A stretch of 22,318 nucleotides of DNA from positions 1 to 22,318 of the forward strand of contig CAXTEJ010000055.1 in the NCBI GenBank assembly GCA_964243295.1. Reading direction: 5' to 3'. Source of the stretch: CAXTEJ01 sp964243295 (GTDB lineage: Bacteria > Actinomycetota > Actinomycetes > Actinomycetales > Angustibacteraceae). The translations under genes and the position numbers were made by a program. Below, in pieces: positions 1-8,227 of the stretch. A model generated the notes under the pieces. It ran no database searches. It was not told the origin of the DNA and worked only from the letters and a program-made list of their open reading frames with translations. Numbering within the stretch: position 1 is the first letter of the stretch; every line of letters starts with the position of its first letter.

Positions 1-2821
1 CGCGCAGGCCGGCGAGGTCGTTCGCGCGCACCCGGCCCGAGGTGGCGACCGACACCGCGAGCACGCACCCGGCGAGCAGCACGGCGATGAAGCCGGCGAT
101 GGACGCGAGGCGCAGCGCGGCGCCGGGCCCCTGCCGCGCGAGCTCGGCCGCCGAGCCCGCCGCCGTGGCCGTTGCCGTCACCTCGACGCCGCCCGTCCGG
201 AGCCGGTCGGTCAGCCGGGCGACCACCGCGGGGTCGTCGTCCGACAGCCAGACCTGCTGGCGGACGGCAGGGTCGAGGCCGTCCTCGACCTCGACGTCAC
301 GCAGCGCCACCAGCGCCACCGGTGACGGCGCCCCCGGCACCTCGCCGAGCCGTCCGACCCGGCTGAGGGCGAAGGTCGCGCCGCTCTGCCCGGGCGCCTC
401 GACCAGCGTGGAGGGGTCGACCGAGCCGGCAGCGACGAAGAACCTGGCGGGTGGCAGCGTGCCGGCCACGAGCGCCGGTGGGAAGGGCGGGACGTCCGCG
501 CGCTGGGCTGCGAGGTCGGTGCCGAAGCTGCGTCCGCGAAGGGACAGCACGGTCCCTTGGGCGAGGGTGGTGGGGCTCGAGCCGGGCACGGGGGACCAGC
601 CACGGTCGTCGGCGCGCAGGTCGACCTGACCGGTGCCGTCCTGCAGGTCCGACACGGCGACGGTCAGCGCAGCGCCCGAGAAGTCGCCGAACGTGCGCTG
701 CGCCCGCACCTGCCGCAGCCGGCAGCCGTCGGCGCACGCCACGGGAGCCGACAGCTGCTGCTCGCCGGTGCGCAGCGCGCCGAGGTCGACGTCGCGCAGC
801 ACGTCGTCCGGGCCGGTGAGCAGCAGGTGGAGGCTCACCGGCCGCTGCAGGCCGGGGACGGGCGGGTCGGCGCTGAGGTCGAGGAACTCGTCCGCGGTCG
901 GTGTGATGGGCGCCGCAGTCAGCCGCACCCGCACGCTGACCTCGTCGCCCTGCAGCGCAACGGCTTCGGGACGCCGTCCGCGCAGCAGGGTCAGCTCGGA
1001 GGGGGCACCGTCTCCGGGTTCGGTGGCGCGACCCCACAGGGCGGTGCGGCCGAACGACACGGGGTCGACCGCGAGCGTGCGGGGCCCCTCGGCCGTCACG
1101 GACGTCGACTCCAGCACGGGGGTGGCGAGCCGGCCGTCGGGGTCGGCGTCCGCCACGGCGCTGCGCAGCGAGGCGAGGTCGCTCGCCTGCACGGTGAGCA
1201 CCGCCCTCGCCCCTAGGCCACGGTCGGCGGCGACCCGCCGCTGGTCGGCGGCGACCGAGCCGGCCGACACCGCGAAGACCAGCAGCGCCACCGCGACGGT
1301 CACGATCGCCACCAGCCGGCGCAGCGCCGGACGCCGGGCGACGGCGACCGCGGACAGGGCCGTCGTGAGCCGGCCGCGGCGCAGCGCAGCGCGACCCGCC
1401 GCGCCGGCAGCCGGCACCACGAGCTGCGACAGCGCCAGGCCGCCCGGGAGCGCCAGCAGCCCCGGCACCAGCAGGGCGGTCGGGTCGTCGGGGTCGCCGG
1501 TCAGCAGCGTGACGAGCCCCGCCGCGCACAGCGCCACCACGACGCCGTCGGCGAGCCCCGCGCGCAGGGCCGAGCTGCGCGGCGGCACCGAGCGCAGCAG
1601 CGTCACGAGCGGCTCGCGCACCGTCGGCACGGCGGTCAGCGTGACCGCCACCAGCCCGGCGCCCGCAGCCCCAGCACCGGCCACCAGCATGGGCCAGCGC
1701 AGCGGCACGGGGACGCCGTCCGCGAGCCACACCCGGGCCGCGACCGCGGCGGCGAGCCAGCCGAGTGCGCCGCCGACGAGGCAGCCGGCGACCACGAGCA
1801 GCCCCAGCTCGCGGACGACGGCGAGCGCCGCGGTGAGGGGTCGCTGCCCGCGCAGCCGGGCCAGGGCGACCTCGGGGCGGCGCTGGTCGGTGGTCGCGGC
1901 GGCGACGTAGCCGAGGACGACCAGCGCCAGCACCACCAGCTGCAGCGCCAGCACCGGCAGCGGTGCCCGGGCCCGCTCGCGCAGCGCCGGCACGGCGGAC
2001 AGGACGACGGGCAGCTGGGTCTGCGTCGTGGCACCGGCAGCCGTGGCGGCGCGCTGCACCTCGGCGAGGGAGGCGCGCACCGCCGCCGTCCGGGCGATCG
2101 GCACCTGCGCCGGACGCAGCGGGACGTCGAGGGTGGTGGTCATCGACCGCCACCGGGCCGAGCGCAGCACGGCCGCGCCGACCACGACGGCGTCGCCCGC
2201 CACCGGAGCGCTGGCATCACCGGTCGCGGGCACGCTGTCGGCGACCGGCCGGTCGAACCAGTAGGCGTCGTCGACCCGGTGGGTGGCGTAGACGCCGACG
2301 ACGTCGAGCGCCCGCAGCACCGGGGGCGCGTCGGCGCCGGCAGCGGCGTCGCGCACGTCGACGCGGTCACCGACCCGCAGCCCCAGCAGCGAGGCGGTGC
2401 GCTCGGACAGCAGCGCCTGGCCGCGACCGCCGGCGCACCGACCGGCGACGAGGCGCAGGTGCGCGCAGACGCCGTCGCGGCTGGTGACGGGCAGCAGCAC
2501 CGACCGGCGTCCGTGCCGCACCAGCCCGTCGGCGCTCGATCCGGCTACCGCGGCGCCCCACCCGGGTTCGCGAGCCAGCACGGGTGCGATGCTCCGGCGC
2601 AGCTGGTCGGAGTCGAGGGGCCGGGCCCCCGTGGCGACGACGGCGACCCCCCGTGCCGACTGGCTCGCAGCCCCGATCGCCTGCCGCTGCACCGACTCCT
2701 CCACCGCGCGGGCGTACGCGACGCCCAGGACGGCGCACAGCGCGACCACCCCTGACAGCAGGCCGACCAGCAGCGCCTGCGAGCGGCGGTGGCGCAGGCG
2801 TGCGAGTACGAGCCCCGCCAT
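1..2821 (-). CDS. FtsX-like ABC transporter permease (C-terminus beyond left edge)
   Basis: One uninterrupted minus-strand frame runs from the ATG at 2821 to the window edge, about 940 codons, with no stop seen in the parts I read. The N-terminus has a basic stretch (MAGLVLARLRHRRSQ) followed by a membrane anchor (ALLVGLLSGVVALCAVLGVA), then a large outside region. At about residue 290 a membrane block starts (LPVLALQLVVLALVVLGYVA), followed by the charged loop TTDQRRPEVALARLRGQ and two more segments, as in FtsX/MacB-type permeases. The last visible stretch near 50-110 is another segment (GFIAVLLAGCVLAVSVATSG). The family works with a separate ATPase in lipoprotein, peptide or cell-envelope export; no partner is visible inside the window. 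An in-frame ATG at 2896 would add 25 Arg/Thr/Gly-rich residues encoded by a simple repeat. I prefer 2821 because the hydrophobic anchor follows directly, although its ribosome site is weak. It diverges from the protease gene. Confidence 0.85.
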   Translation of the reverse strand, partial: MAGLVLARLRHRRSQALLVGLLSGVVALCAVLGVAYARAVEESVQRQAIGAASQSARGVAVVATGARPLDSDQLRRSIAPVLAREPGWGAAVAGSSADGLVRHGRRSVLLPVTSRDGVCAHLRLVAGRCAGGRGQALLSERTASLLGLRVGDRVDVRDAAAGADAPPVLRALDVVGVYATHRVDDAYWFDRPVADSVPATGDASAPVAGDAVVVGAAVLRSARWRSMTTTLDVPLRPAQVPIARTAAVRASLAEVQRAATAAGATTQTQLPVVLSAVPALRERARAPLPVLALQLVVLALVVLGYVAAATTDQRRPEVALARLRGQRPLTAALAVVRELGLLVVAGCLVGGALGWLAAAVAARVWLADGVPVPLRWPMLVAGAGAAGAGLVAVTLTAVPTVREPLVTLLRSVPPRSSALRAGLADGVVVALCAAGLVTLLTGDPDDPTALLVPGLLALPGGLALSQLVVPAAGAAGRAALRRGRLTTALSAVAVARRPALRRLVAIVTVAVALLVFAVSAGSVAADQRRVAADRGLGARAVLTVQASDLASLRSAVADADPDGRLATPVLESTSVTAEGPRTLAVDPVSFGRTALWGRATEPGDGAPSELTLLRGRRPEAVALQGDEVSVRVRLTAAPITPTADEFLDLSADPPVPGLQRPVSLHLLLTGPDDVLRDVDLGALRTGEQQLSAPVACADGCRLRQVRAQRTFGDFSGAALTVAVSDLQDGTGQVDLRADDRGWSPVPGSSPTTLAQGTVLSLRGRSFGTDLAAQRADVPPFPPALVAGTLPPARFFVAAGSVDPSTLVEAPGQSGATFALSRVGRLGEVPGAPSPVALVALRDVEVEDGLDPAVRQQVWLSDDDPAVVARLTDRLRTGGVEVTATATAAGSAAELARQGPGAALRLASIAGFIAVLLAGCVLAVSVATSGRVRANDLAGLR

Positions 2822-3102
2822 CGCCTGCCACCGCCCCCCGTGTCGTCGTGCCGCCGTGCCGCCGTGCCGTCGTGTCGTCGTCCGTGCCCGCCACATGATC
2901 AGCCATCAGGGGCGGCCGCGCGGCGCAGGCGCGAGCGCCGTCACCGGCTCGTGACCTGGGCAGGGATCGGCCGATCGGGTGCTCCGGCGGCGCGGAGGCA
3001 CCCGGGTGGGTGACAGGACGAGCCGATCCCACCTGGACACACCCGGCACCTGCCACCTTGCTCTCAGTGACCTATTCGCAACGATCTGTAAGGAGACACG
3101 GC
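2822..3102. promoter_or_regulatory. Divergent intergenic region between FtsX-like gene and protease gene
   Basis: This 281-bp stretch separates two divergent genes and must hold both promoters. On the permease side, 2838-2892 is a low-complexity run of gtcgtcgt/gccgccgt units. On the protease side, TTGCTC (about 3059-3064) and several A/T-richer hexamers near 3071-3088 could form a promoter, but no pair fits convincingly. I see no RNA gene here. Confidence 0.4.
3091..3095 (+). promoter_or_regulatory. Ribosome binding site deciding the protease start
   Basis: AGGAG (in taaggag) lies 7 nt before the ATG at 3103. It favours that start over an in-frame start at 3010, which would add 31 residues ahead of the signal peptide and lacks a Shine-Dalgarno sequence. 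Confidence 0.8.
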
Positions 3103-4752
3103 ATGCCACGACACGAGTGGTGGTGGGGACCGGGTGGCACGAGGAGCCTGGTGATCGGGACGTGCGCCGCCGCGGTGCTCGCCGCGACGGTCGCGGGAGC
3201 GCCGGCCGCGGTCGCGGATGATCATGACGGCACGAGGGCGGAGGTCGTCGGCACGAAGTGGGGCGACGCTGCCGCAGACCGAGTGGGCAAGGACTTCAGG
3301 GGCATCAACCTGGCGACCCTCGACCCCGGTTCGCTCTTCACCGCGAGCTACGCCACCCGCGCGCGGGAGGTGTGGAACACCAAGGACGCGAGTGGCCGAG
3401 CGGTCACGGGCCAGGGCGTGACGGTCGCCGTCATCGACTCCGGCGTCGAGGCCGTGCCAGGCCTGGACGCCGCCGGCAAGGTGGTGCGCGGCCCCGACCT
3501 GTCCCTCGAGACCAACAGCGACGCCCTGACCGGTCACGACACCTTCGGCCACGGCACCCACATGGCCGGCATCATCGCGGCCCGCGACACGGTCGCCACG
3601 GACCCCAAGACCGGCGCTCCGAAGACCGACGACGTCACCAAGCAGCTCGGCATCGCTCCTGACGCCAAGATCCTGGCGCTCAAGCTCGCGACGACCGACG
3701 GCAGCACCGACGTCAGCCAGGTCATCGCCGCGCTCGACTGGGTCTCTCAGCACCGCACCGACAACGGCATGAACGTGCGCGTCGTCAACCTGTCCTTCGG
3801 GACCGCGTCGCTGCAGCCCTACCAGCTCGACCCGCTGGCCGCCGCCGCCGAGCACGCCTGGAAGCGCGGCCTGGTCGTCGTGGTGTCGGCCGGCAACGCC
3901 GGTGCGGACGCCGGGACGCTGAGCGACCCAGCCATCGACCCGTACGTCCTCGCGGTCGGGGCATCGGACCCGCGCGGCACCGCACTCGGGTGGTACCAGC
4001 CCTCGGTCGCGGACTTCTCGAGCGTGGGCACCGCGGCGCGGCACGCCGACCTGGTCGCTCCGGGACGCTCGATCGTGAGCCTGCGCGCGCCCGGGTCGTT
4101 CGTCGACGTGGAGCACCCCGAGGGGCGGGTCGCCGGGGACCTCACCGGGCGGCTGTTCCGCGGCAGCGGCACCAGCCAGGCGGCTGCCGTGGTCAGCGGC
4201 GCCGCGGCCCTGCTCGTCCAGGCCAACCCCGCGCTGACCCCCGACCAGGTCAAGTCGCTGCTCGTGCGGACGGCCCGCCCGATCGTCGGCGCGTCCAACC
4301 TGGCAGCCGGTGCCGGTCAGCTCGACATCGCGGCGGCCGTCGCCAAGGCGCGCGACACCAGGTCGCTGCCGCTGGCCGTCAACCAGGTGTGGCCCTCGGC
4401 CACCGGGCTCGGCTCGCTGGAGGCCGCCCGCGGTGGCAGCAACATGGTCGACCCCGAGTCGGGCGACGTCCTCGCCGGCGAGGTCGACGTCCTCGGCACC
4501 CCGTGGGACCCGTCCGCGTGGACCGCGGCGTCGGCCACGGGCACCGCCTGGAACGGCGGTGAGTGGCAAGGGGCGCGCTGGGCCGGCGACGCGTGGACGT
4601 CGTCCGGCTGGGCCGGCGCCCGCTGGGCCGACTCGGCCTGGGCCGGCGCCCGCTGGGCGGACGCCTCGTGGGACGGCGCCCGGTGGGCCGGCGCCCGCTG
4701 GGCCGACTCCAGCTGGGACGGCGCCCGCTGGGCGAGCCGCCTGTACAGCTGA
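3103..4752 (+). CDS. Secreted S8 (subtilisin-family) serine protease with C-terminal Trp-pentad repeats
   Basis: The 549-residue product has a signal peptide: a short polar start, a hydrophobic core (VIGTCAAAVLAATVAGAPAA) and a likely cut after AVA near residue 39. The catalytic triad is complete: Asp112 in VAVIDSGV, His150 in FGHGTHMAG and Ser358 in GSGTSQAAA. The oxyanion Asn265 lies in VSAGNAG. There is no recognisable I9 inhibitor prodomain; only about 60 residues precede the catalytic domain. The S8 fold ends near residue 425. The tail from about residue 468 carries thirteen tryptophans exactly five residues apart (Trp483 to Trp543), in units such as WAGAR, WADSS and WDGAR, ending WASRLYS. 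No transmembrane anchor or LPXTG motif follows, so the protein is probably released or held to the wall by the repeats. The substrate is unknown. The gene stands alone, followed by a hairpin. Confidence 0.93.
   Translation: MPRHEWWWGPGGTRSLVIGTCAAAVLAATVAGAPAAVADDHDGTRAEVVGTKWGDAAADRVGKDFRGINLATLDPGSLFTASYATRAREVWNTKDASGRAVTGQGVTVAVIDSGVEAVPGLDAAGKVVRGPDLSLETNSDALTGHDTFGHGTHMAGIIAARDTVATDPKTGAPKTDDVTKQLGIAPDAKILALKLATTDGSTDVSQVIAALDWVSQHRTDNGMNVRVVNLSFGTASLQPYQLDPLAAAAEHAWKRGLVVVVSAGNAGADAGTLSDPAIDPYVLAVGASDPRGTALGWYQPSVADFSSVGTAARHADLVAPGRSIVSLRAPGSFVDVEHPEGRVAGDLTGRLFRGSGTSQAAAVVSGAAALLVQANPALTPDQVKSLLVRTARPIVGASNLAAGAGQLDIAAAVAKARDTRSLPLAVNQVWPSATGLGSLEAARGGSNMVDPESGDVLAGEVDVLGTPWDPSAWTAASATGTAWNGGEWQGARWAGDAWTSSGWAGARWADSAWAGARWADASWDGARWAGARWADSSWDGARWASRLYS
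4504..4740 (+). repeat. Coding repeat: 15-bp units giving a Trp every fifth residue
   Basis: The DNA consists of degenerate 15-bp units of the type TGG GCC GGC GCC CGC, encoding W-A-G-A-R, W-A-D-S-x and W-D-G-A-R in alternation. Thirteen Trp codons (4549 to 4729) keep exact 15-bp spacing with no indel, which suggests selection on the period of the protein repeat. Two further Trp codons (4504, 4519) lie just upstream with looser spacing. Confidence 0.9.
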
Positions 4753-4773
4753 GACGGGCCGAGACAGCAGCAC

Positions 4774-4822
4774 ACAGGTCGGCCGGGGCGCTCAAGGGAG
4801 CGGCGCCCCGGCCGACACCTGT
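4774..4822 (+). terminator. Long GC-rich hairpin after the protease gene
   Basis: The left arm 4774-4791 (acaggtcggccggggcgc) pairs with the right arm 4803-4822, leaving only a two-base bulge (an extra ac) and an 11-nt loop. It starts 22 nt after the stop codon. No T-run follows, as is common for high-GC actinobacterial terminators. Factor-independent termination or 3' mRNA protection is inferred from position and stability only. Confidence 0.7.
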
Positions 4823-4899
4823 ATGAGGCGTCCGCAGGTCGCCGCTGACCCGCCTGAGCCGGGGTCGGCCCACGGCGTCACTCACGGAGCGGGGCGGAC

Positions 4900-7485
4900 G
4901 TGCAGACGGAGGCGGTGTCGGGAGCCGGTGGGTGGCAGCGGGTCCTGCCCGGCGTCACGGCCGCCTCCCTGCTCACCGGCCTGCTGACAGCGGCGCTCGC
5001 CGTCGCGGGCGTGCTGCTCGTGCGTCACGCGCCCGACCAGCCGCTGCTTCCGGCGCCGCACGGGACCGCCCTGCTCGTCGTCGCGGTCGCGCTCGCGTGC
5101 GCCTTCGTCGCCACCGAGCTGGGCCAGGCGCTGGTGGAGGTGCGCAGCCAGGCCTGCTCGTTCAGCCTCGCCGGTGTGCCGCTGCTGCTCGGCCTGATGT
5201 ACCTGCCGCCGCTCGTGCTGGTCGCGGTGCGGGTCGGCTGCGCGCTCGGCGTGTTCGTGGCGCAGCGCTCGTCGGGCCTGAAGCTGGCCTACAACACGGC
5301 GGCGTACCTGCTCGACACCGCGCTCGTCGTGGTCCTGCTGCACGTGATGGTCGGACCGGGCGACCACCTCACGTCGACGATGGCCGCAGCGCTCTACGCC
5401 TCGCTGGCGGTGGTCGACCTGGTGATGAGCAGCCTGGTGCTGGTCGTCATCCGGATCAACCAGGGCCCGCTGCGCCTCGGCGAGTGCGTCGAGGTGCTCG
5501 TGCCGGCGTCCGTCTTCGTGGTGATCAACGCCGCCATCGGCTTCGACGTCGCCCTCCTCGTCAGCCACGGGTTCCTCGGTGCGGCGGTGCTCACCGTCCT
5601 GATCGCGCTCATCACCGTCGCCTACCGGGCCTACCTGGTGCTGCGGCGACGGCACCACTCGCTGGAGGTGGTGCAGCACTTCATCGCCGACGGCGAGCGC
5701 AGCGCGGCCGTGTCCGACCTCGCCGAGACGCTGCTCGGGCGCATCCAGGCCCTGGTGAAGGCGACGAGCGTCGAGCTCGAGCTGCACGGCCCGGGCGCGC
5801 CCGGGCCGGGCCGGGGGACGGGTCAGCGGTTGCGGCTGACGAGCACCCCGGACGGTGGTACGACCGTGGAGACGACCATGGGGGCCGCGCCCGACGAGGT
5901 GGTGGCCTCGGTCGTGCTGCTGGGCGAGGCGGTGCTGATCACCGACGCGGCCCACCCCACCGGGGCGCAGCAGCGGCGGTGGCTGCAGCAGCGCGCGGTC
6001 GACGACGCGATGATCGTGCCGTTCTCGCACGGCGACGCCAGCGGCGCTGTGCTGGCCCTCGGCCGCGTGGGCGACACCACGCGCTTCACCGTGGACGACC
6101 TCGCGCTGCTCACGACGCTCACCGGTCACCTCGCCGTGGCTATGCAGAACCGCCGGCTGGTGGAGCGGCTGCGCGTCGAGGCCACCCACGACGTGCTCAC
6201 GGGCCTGCCCAACCGGGCGCTGCTCATCGAGCACATGACCCGTGCCCTCGCGCAGGTCGACGACCGGGCCTGCGCCGTGCTGCTGCTCGACCTCGACCGC
6301 TTCAAGGACGTCAACGACGCCCTCGGCCACCACGTCGGCGACCAGCTGCTGCAGGTCGTCGGCGAGCGCCTGCGCGGGCTCGACCTGCCGGACGCGACCA
6401 TCGCGCGGCTCGGCGGTGACGAGTTCGCCGTGCTGCTGCGCACGCGGGACGACGTCGGCGAGGCCGCCACGGACGCCGCGGAGCGCATCGGCGCGGCGCT
6501 CGCGGTGCCGATCGACCTGCCGGACGCGACGGTCACCACCGGCGCGAGCATCGGCATCGCCATCGGGTCGCCCGGCCAGTTCCACCAGGACCTGCTGCGC
6601 CACGCCGACACGGCGATGTACGCCGCGAAGGACGCGCACCTGCTGGTCGAGACCTACAGCGACGCCCTCGACAGGGGCCGAGCCGAACGGCTGGCGCTGC
6701 TCGCCGACCTGCGCCGCGCGCTGGACCGCGACGAGCTGCAGATGCACTACCAGCCCAAGCTCGACCTGGCCGCCGGCCGCGTCACCAGCGTCGAGGCCCT
6801 GGTCCGCTGGACGCACCCGACGTTGGGGCCGCTCAGCCCGGCGGTGTTCATCCCGCTCGCGGAGTCGACCGGGCTGATCGAGCAGCTCACCGCGGCGGTG
6901 CTGTCCAAGGCGATGCGCGACTGCCGCACCTGGCGCGACGCCGGCTACGACGTCCGTGTCGCGGTCAACCTGTCGGCGCGCAACATCAACGACACCGGCC
7001 TGCCCGACCAGATCCGCGACGTCCTCGCCGTGGCCGGGTTGCTCCCCCGCGACCTGATCCTCGAGATCACCGAGAGCGCCGTCATGGGCGACCCCGAGCG
7101 CACCGTCCCGGTCCTCGGCCGGCTCGTCGACCTCGGCGTCACCTTGTCGCTGGACGACTTCGGCACCGGCTACTCCAGCCTCGCCTACCTGCAGCGGCTG
7201 CCGGTCAGCGAGGTCAAGATCGACCGCTCCTTCGTGATGGGCCTGAGCGACCCGTCGCAGCAGCGCGCCAGCACCGCCCTCGTGCGCAGCATCGTCGGCA
7301 TCGGGTCGGCTCTCGGCCTGCACGTCGTGGCCGAGGGGGTCGAGGACCACCAGATCCTGCAGCAGCTCGGCGAGCTGGGCTGCCACGTGGCGCAGGGGTA
7401 CGTCATCGCGCGTCCCGTGCCGCTGGCCCTCCTGACGCACACCATCGAGGCGGTCGACGCCCGCTACGTCCCCGCCTCGGCCTGA
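4900..7485 (+). CDS. Membrane GAF-GGDEF-EAL protein (putative diguanylate cyclase/phosphodiesterase)
   Basis: The 861-residue product begins at a GTG preceded by GGAG (4886-4889). Residues 1-250 contain about seven or eight hydrophobic segments, forming an unnamed membrane sensor ending in a basic LVLRRRHHS. A GAF-like domain spans about 265-425. The GGDEF domain starts at HDVLTGLPNRALL and has an intact GGDEF at 505-509; no RxxD inhibitory site occupies the usual place before it. The EAL domain keeps the catalytic signatures: EALVRW (Glu632), AVNLSARN, EITES, DDFGTGYS (Asp752-Asp753), Lys773 in VKIDRS and AEGVE (Glu812). Both halves therefore look able to make or degrade cyclic-di-GMP, and the net direction cannot be read from sequence. 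Expected location is the cytoplasmic membrane. Its last 22 bp overlap the convergent GNAT gene. Confidence 0.93.
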   Translation: MQTEAVSGAGGWQRVLPGVTAASLLTGLLTAALAVAGVLLVRHAPDQPLLPAPHGTALLVVAVALACAFVATELGQALVEVRSQACSFSLAGVPLLLGLMYLPPLVLVAVRVGCALGVFVAQRSSGLKLAYNTAAYLLDTALVVVLLHVMVGPGDHLTSTMAAALYASLAVVDLVMSSLVLVVIRINQGPLRLGECVEVLVPASVFVVINAAIGFDVALLVSHGFLGAAVLTVLIALITVAYRAYLVLRRRHHSLEVVQHFIADGERSAAVSDLAETLLGRIQALVKATSVELELHGPGAPGPGRGTGQRLRLTSTPDGGTTVETTMGAAPDEVVASVVLLGEAVLITDAAHPTGAQQRRWLQQRAVDDAMIVPFSHGDASGAVLALGRVGDTTRFTVDDLALLTTLTGHLAVAMQNRRLVERLRVEATHDVLTGLPNRALLIEHMTRALAQVDDRACAVLLLDLDRFKDVNDALGHHVGDQLLQVVGERLRGLDLPDATIARLGGDEFAVLLRTRDDVGEAATDAAERIGAALAVPIDLPDATVTTGASIGIAIGSPGQFHQDLLRHADTAMYAAKDAHLLVETYSDALDRGRAERLALLADLRRALDRDELQMHYQPKLDLAAGRVTSVEALVRWTHPTLGPLSPAVFIPLAESTGLIEQLTAAVLSKAMRDCRTWRDAGYDVRVAVNLSARNINDTGLPDQIRDVLAVAGLLPRDLILEITESAVMGDPERTVPVLGRLVDLGVTLSLDDFGTGYSSLAYLQRLPVSEVKIDRSFVMGLSDPSQQRASTALVRSIVGIGSALGLHVVAEGVEDHQILQQLGELGCHVAQGYVIARPVPLALLTHTIEAVDARYVPASA

Positions 7486-8012
7486 CCGGCCCCCGACGGG
7501 ACGGCGCCGCGAACCGCCCGCGCGGGGCGCACCAGCCGCACCTCGGCCGTGCCGGTCCCGGCATGGGTCTGTGTCAGCCCGTCGGGAATGAAACCGTTGC
7601 GCCAGTAGAACGACCGGGCGCGCGCGTTGCCGTCCACCACCCACAAGCTGACCGCCGGCGCGAGCGCCGCGTCGAGCAGCGCCTGCGCGAGTCCACCGCC
7701 GTGGTGGGCGGCCAGCACGTCGATCGCGTACAGCTCGAACGCGGGCAGCGGCGGATCGTCGCGGCTGGGCCCGGTGGTCGCGAAGCCCACGACCTCGCCG
7801 TCCACCGTGGCGACGAGGATCGACCGCGACGCGTCGTCGGCCGCCTCGGCCAGCAGGTCGCGCCACCGAGCGACCGAGCGCCCCTCGTCCAGCGCGGCGA
7901 GGAAGTCCGCAGGCATCAGGTCGGCGTAGGCCTCACGCCACACCGCGGTGTGCACCCGACCGAGCCGCCCGGCGTCCGCCGGCACCGCCGGACGGATCGC
8001 GAAGCCGGTCAC
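7464..8012 (-). CDS. GNAT-family N-acetyltransferase
   Basis: The 182-residue product starts at a GTG (MTGFAIRPAVPADAGRLGRV). It has the GNAT order: N-terminal IRPA strand, central strand ILVATVDGEVVGFATTG, strand FELYAIDVLAAHHGGGLAQALL with the acetyl-CoA-binding loop, and WVVDGNARARSFYWRNGF near the C-terminus, typical of the family's last core strands. The acceptor substrate cannot be predicted. No Shine-Dalgarno sequence or clear -10 hexamer marks the start. The 3' end runs 22 bp into the end of the convergent cyclic-di-GMP gene, so the final residues (a Gly/Ala-rich tail) are encoded antisense to that gene's end. Confidence 0.88.
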   Translation of the reverse strand: MTGFAIRPAVPADAGRLGRVHTAVWREAYADLMPADFLAALDEGRSVARWRDLLAEAADDASRSILVATVDGEVVGFATTGPSRDDPPLPAFELYAIDVLAAHHGGGLAQALLDAALAPAVSLWVVDGNARARSFYWRNGFIPDGLTQTHAGTGTAEVRLVRPARAVRGAVPSGAGQAEAGT

Positions 8013-8121
8013 GACGGCCTGGTCGAGCAGGGCGAGGCGCGCGCCACGGCCGCCCCGGAGCCGGTGACCAGCGGCTCGGGAGGGCTCGCGACATCAGCGG
8101 CGGGCAGGGAGCTCATCGGAA

Positions 8122-8155
8122 AGGCCGAGGGCCGGTGCCCGCAGGCCCGCGTCAG
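8122..8155 (+). repeat. Direct repeat copy 1
   Basis: 34 bp starting aggccgagggccggtgcccg and ending cgcgtcag, identical to 8194-8227. After it both copies keep a weaker match (ccccgcgagcagcg against gcctgcgagcagcg), so the duplicated unit is nearer 55-60 bp. The core carries a gggcc...ggccc inverted pair. Confidence 0.85.
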
Positions 8156-8193
8156 CCGAACCCCGCGAGCAGCGAGCTGGGGGGTCAACGCAC

Positions 8194-8227
8194 AGGCCGA
8201 GGGCCGGTGCCCGCAGGCCCGCGTCAG
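8194..8227 (+). repeat. Direct repeat copy 2
   Basis: Identical to 8122-8155 over 34 bp, 72 bp downstream. The layout suggests an intergenic repeat family or a local duplication; there are only two clear copies and no uniform spacers, so it is not a CRISPR array. Confidence 0.85.

Noticed and set aside
297..2153. 618-residue open frame on the minus strand
   Set aside because: It is a shadow of the true FtsX-like frame on the same strand; its translation is almost all Arg/Ala/Gly/Pro without membrane segments.
3080..3088. The 9-mer acgatctgt before the protease also occurs in the azoR operator (11352-11360)
   Set aside because: A single 9-bp match without the 16-bp repetition is plausibly chance; I would not infer co-regulation.
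3010..3102. Upstream in-frame start for the protease (31 extra residues)
   Set aside because: It lacks a ribosome site and would bury the signal peptide; AGGAG points to 3103.
3064..4773. 569-residue minus-strand open frame opposite the protease
   Set aside because: High GC leaves the antisense frame open. The plus-strand product has a signal peptide, full catalytic triad and ribosome site; the antisense product has no recognisable domain.
4882..7866. 994-residue minus-strand open frame opposite the GGDEF-EAL gene
   Set aside because: Composition is dominated by Arg, Gly, His and Gln repeats, and it spans the intact GGDEF-EAL gene and part of the GNAT gene; GC artefact.
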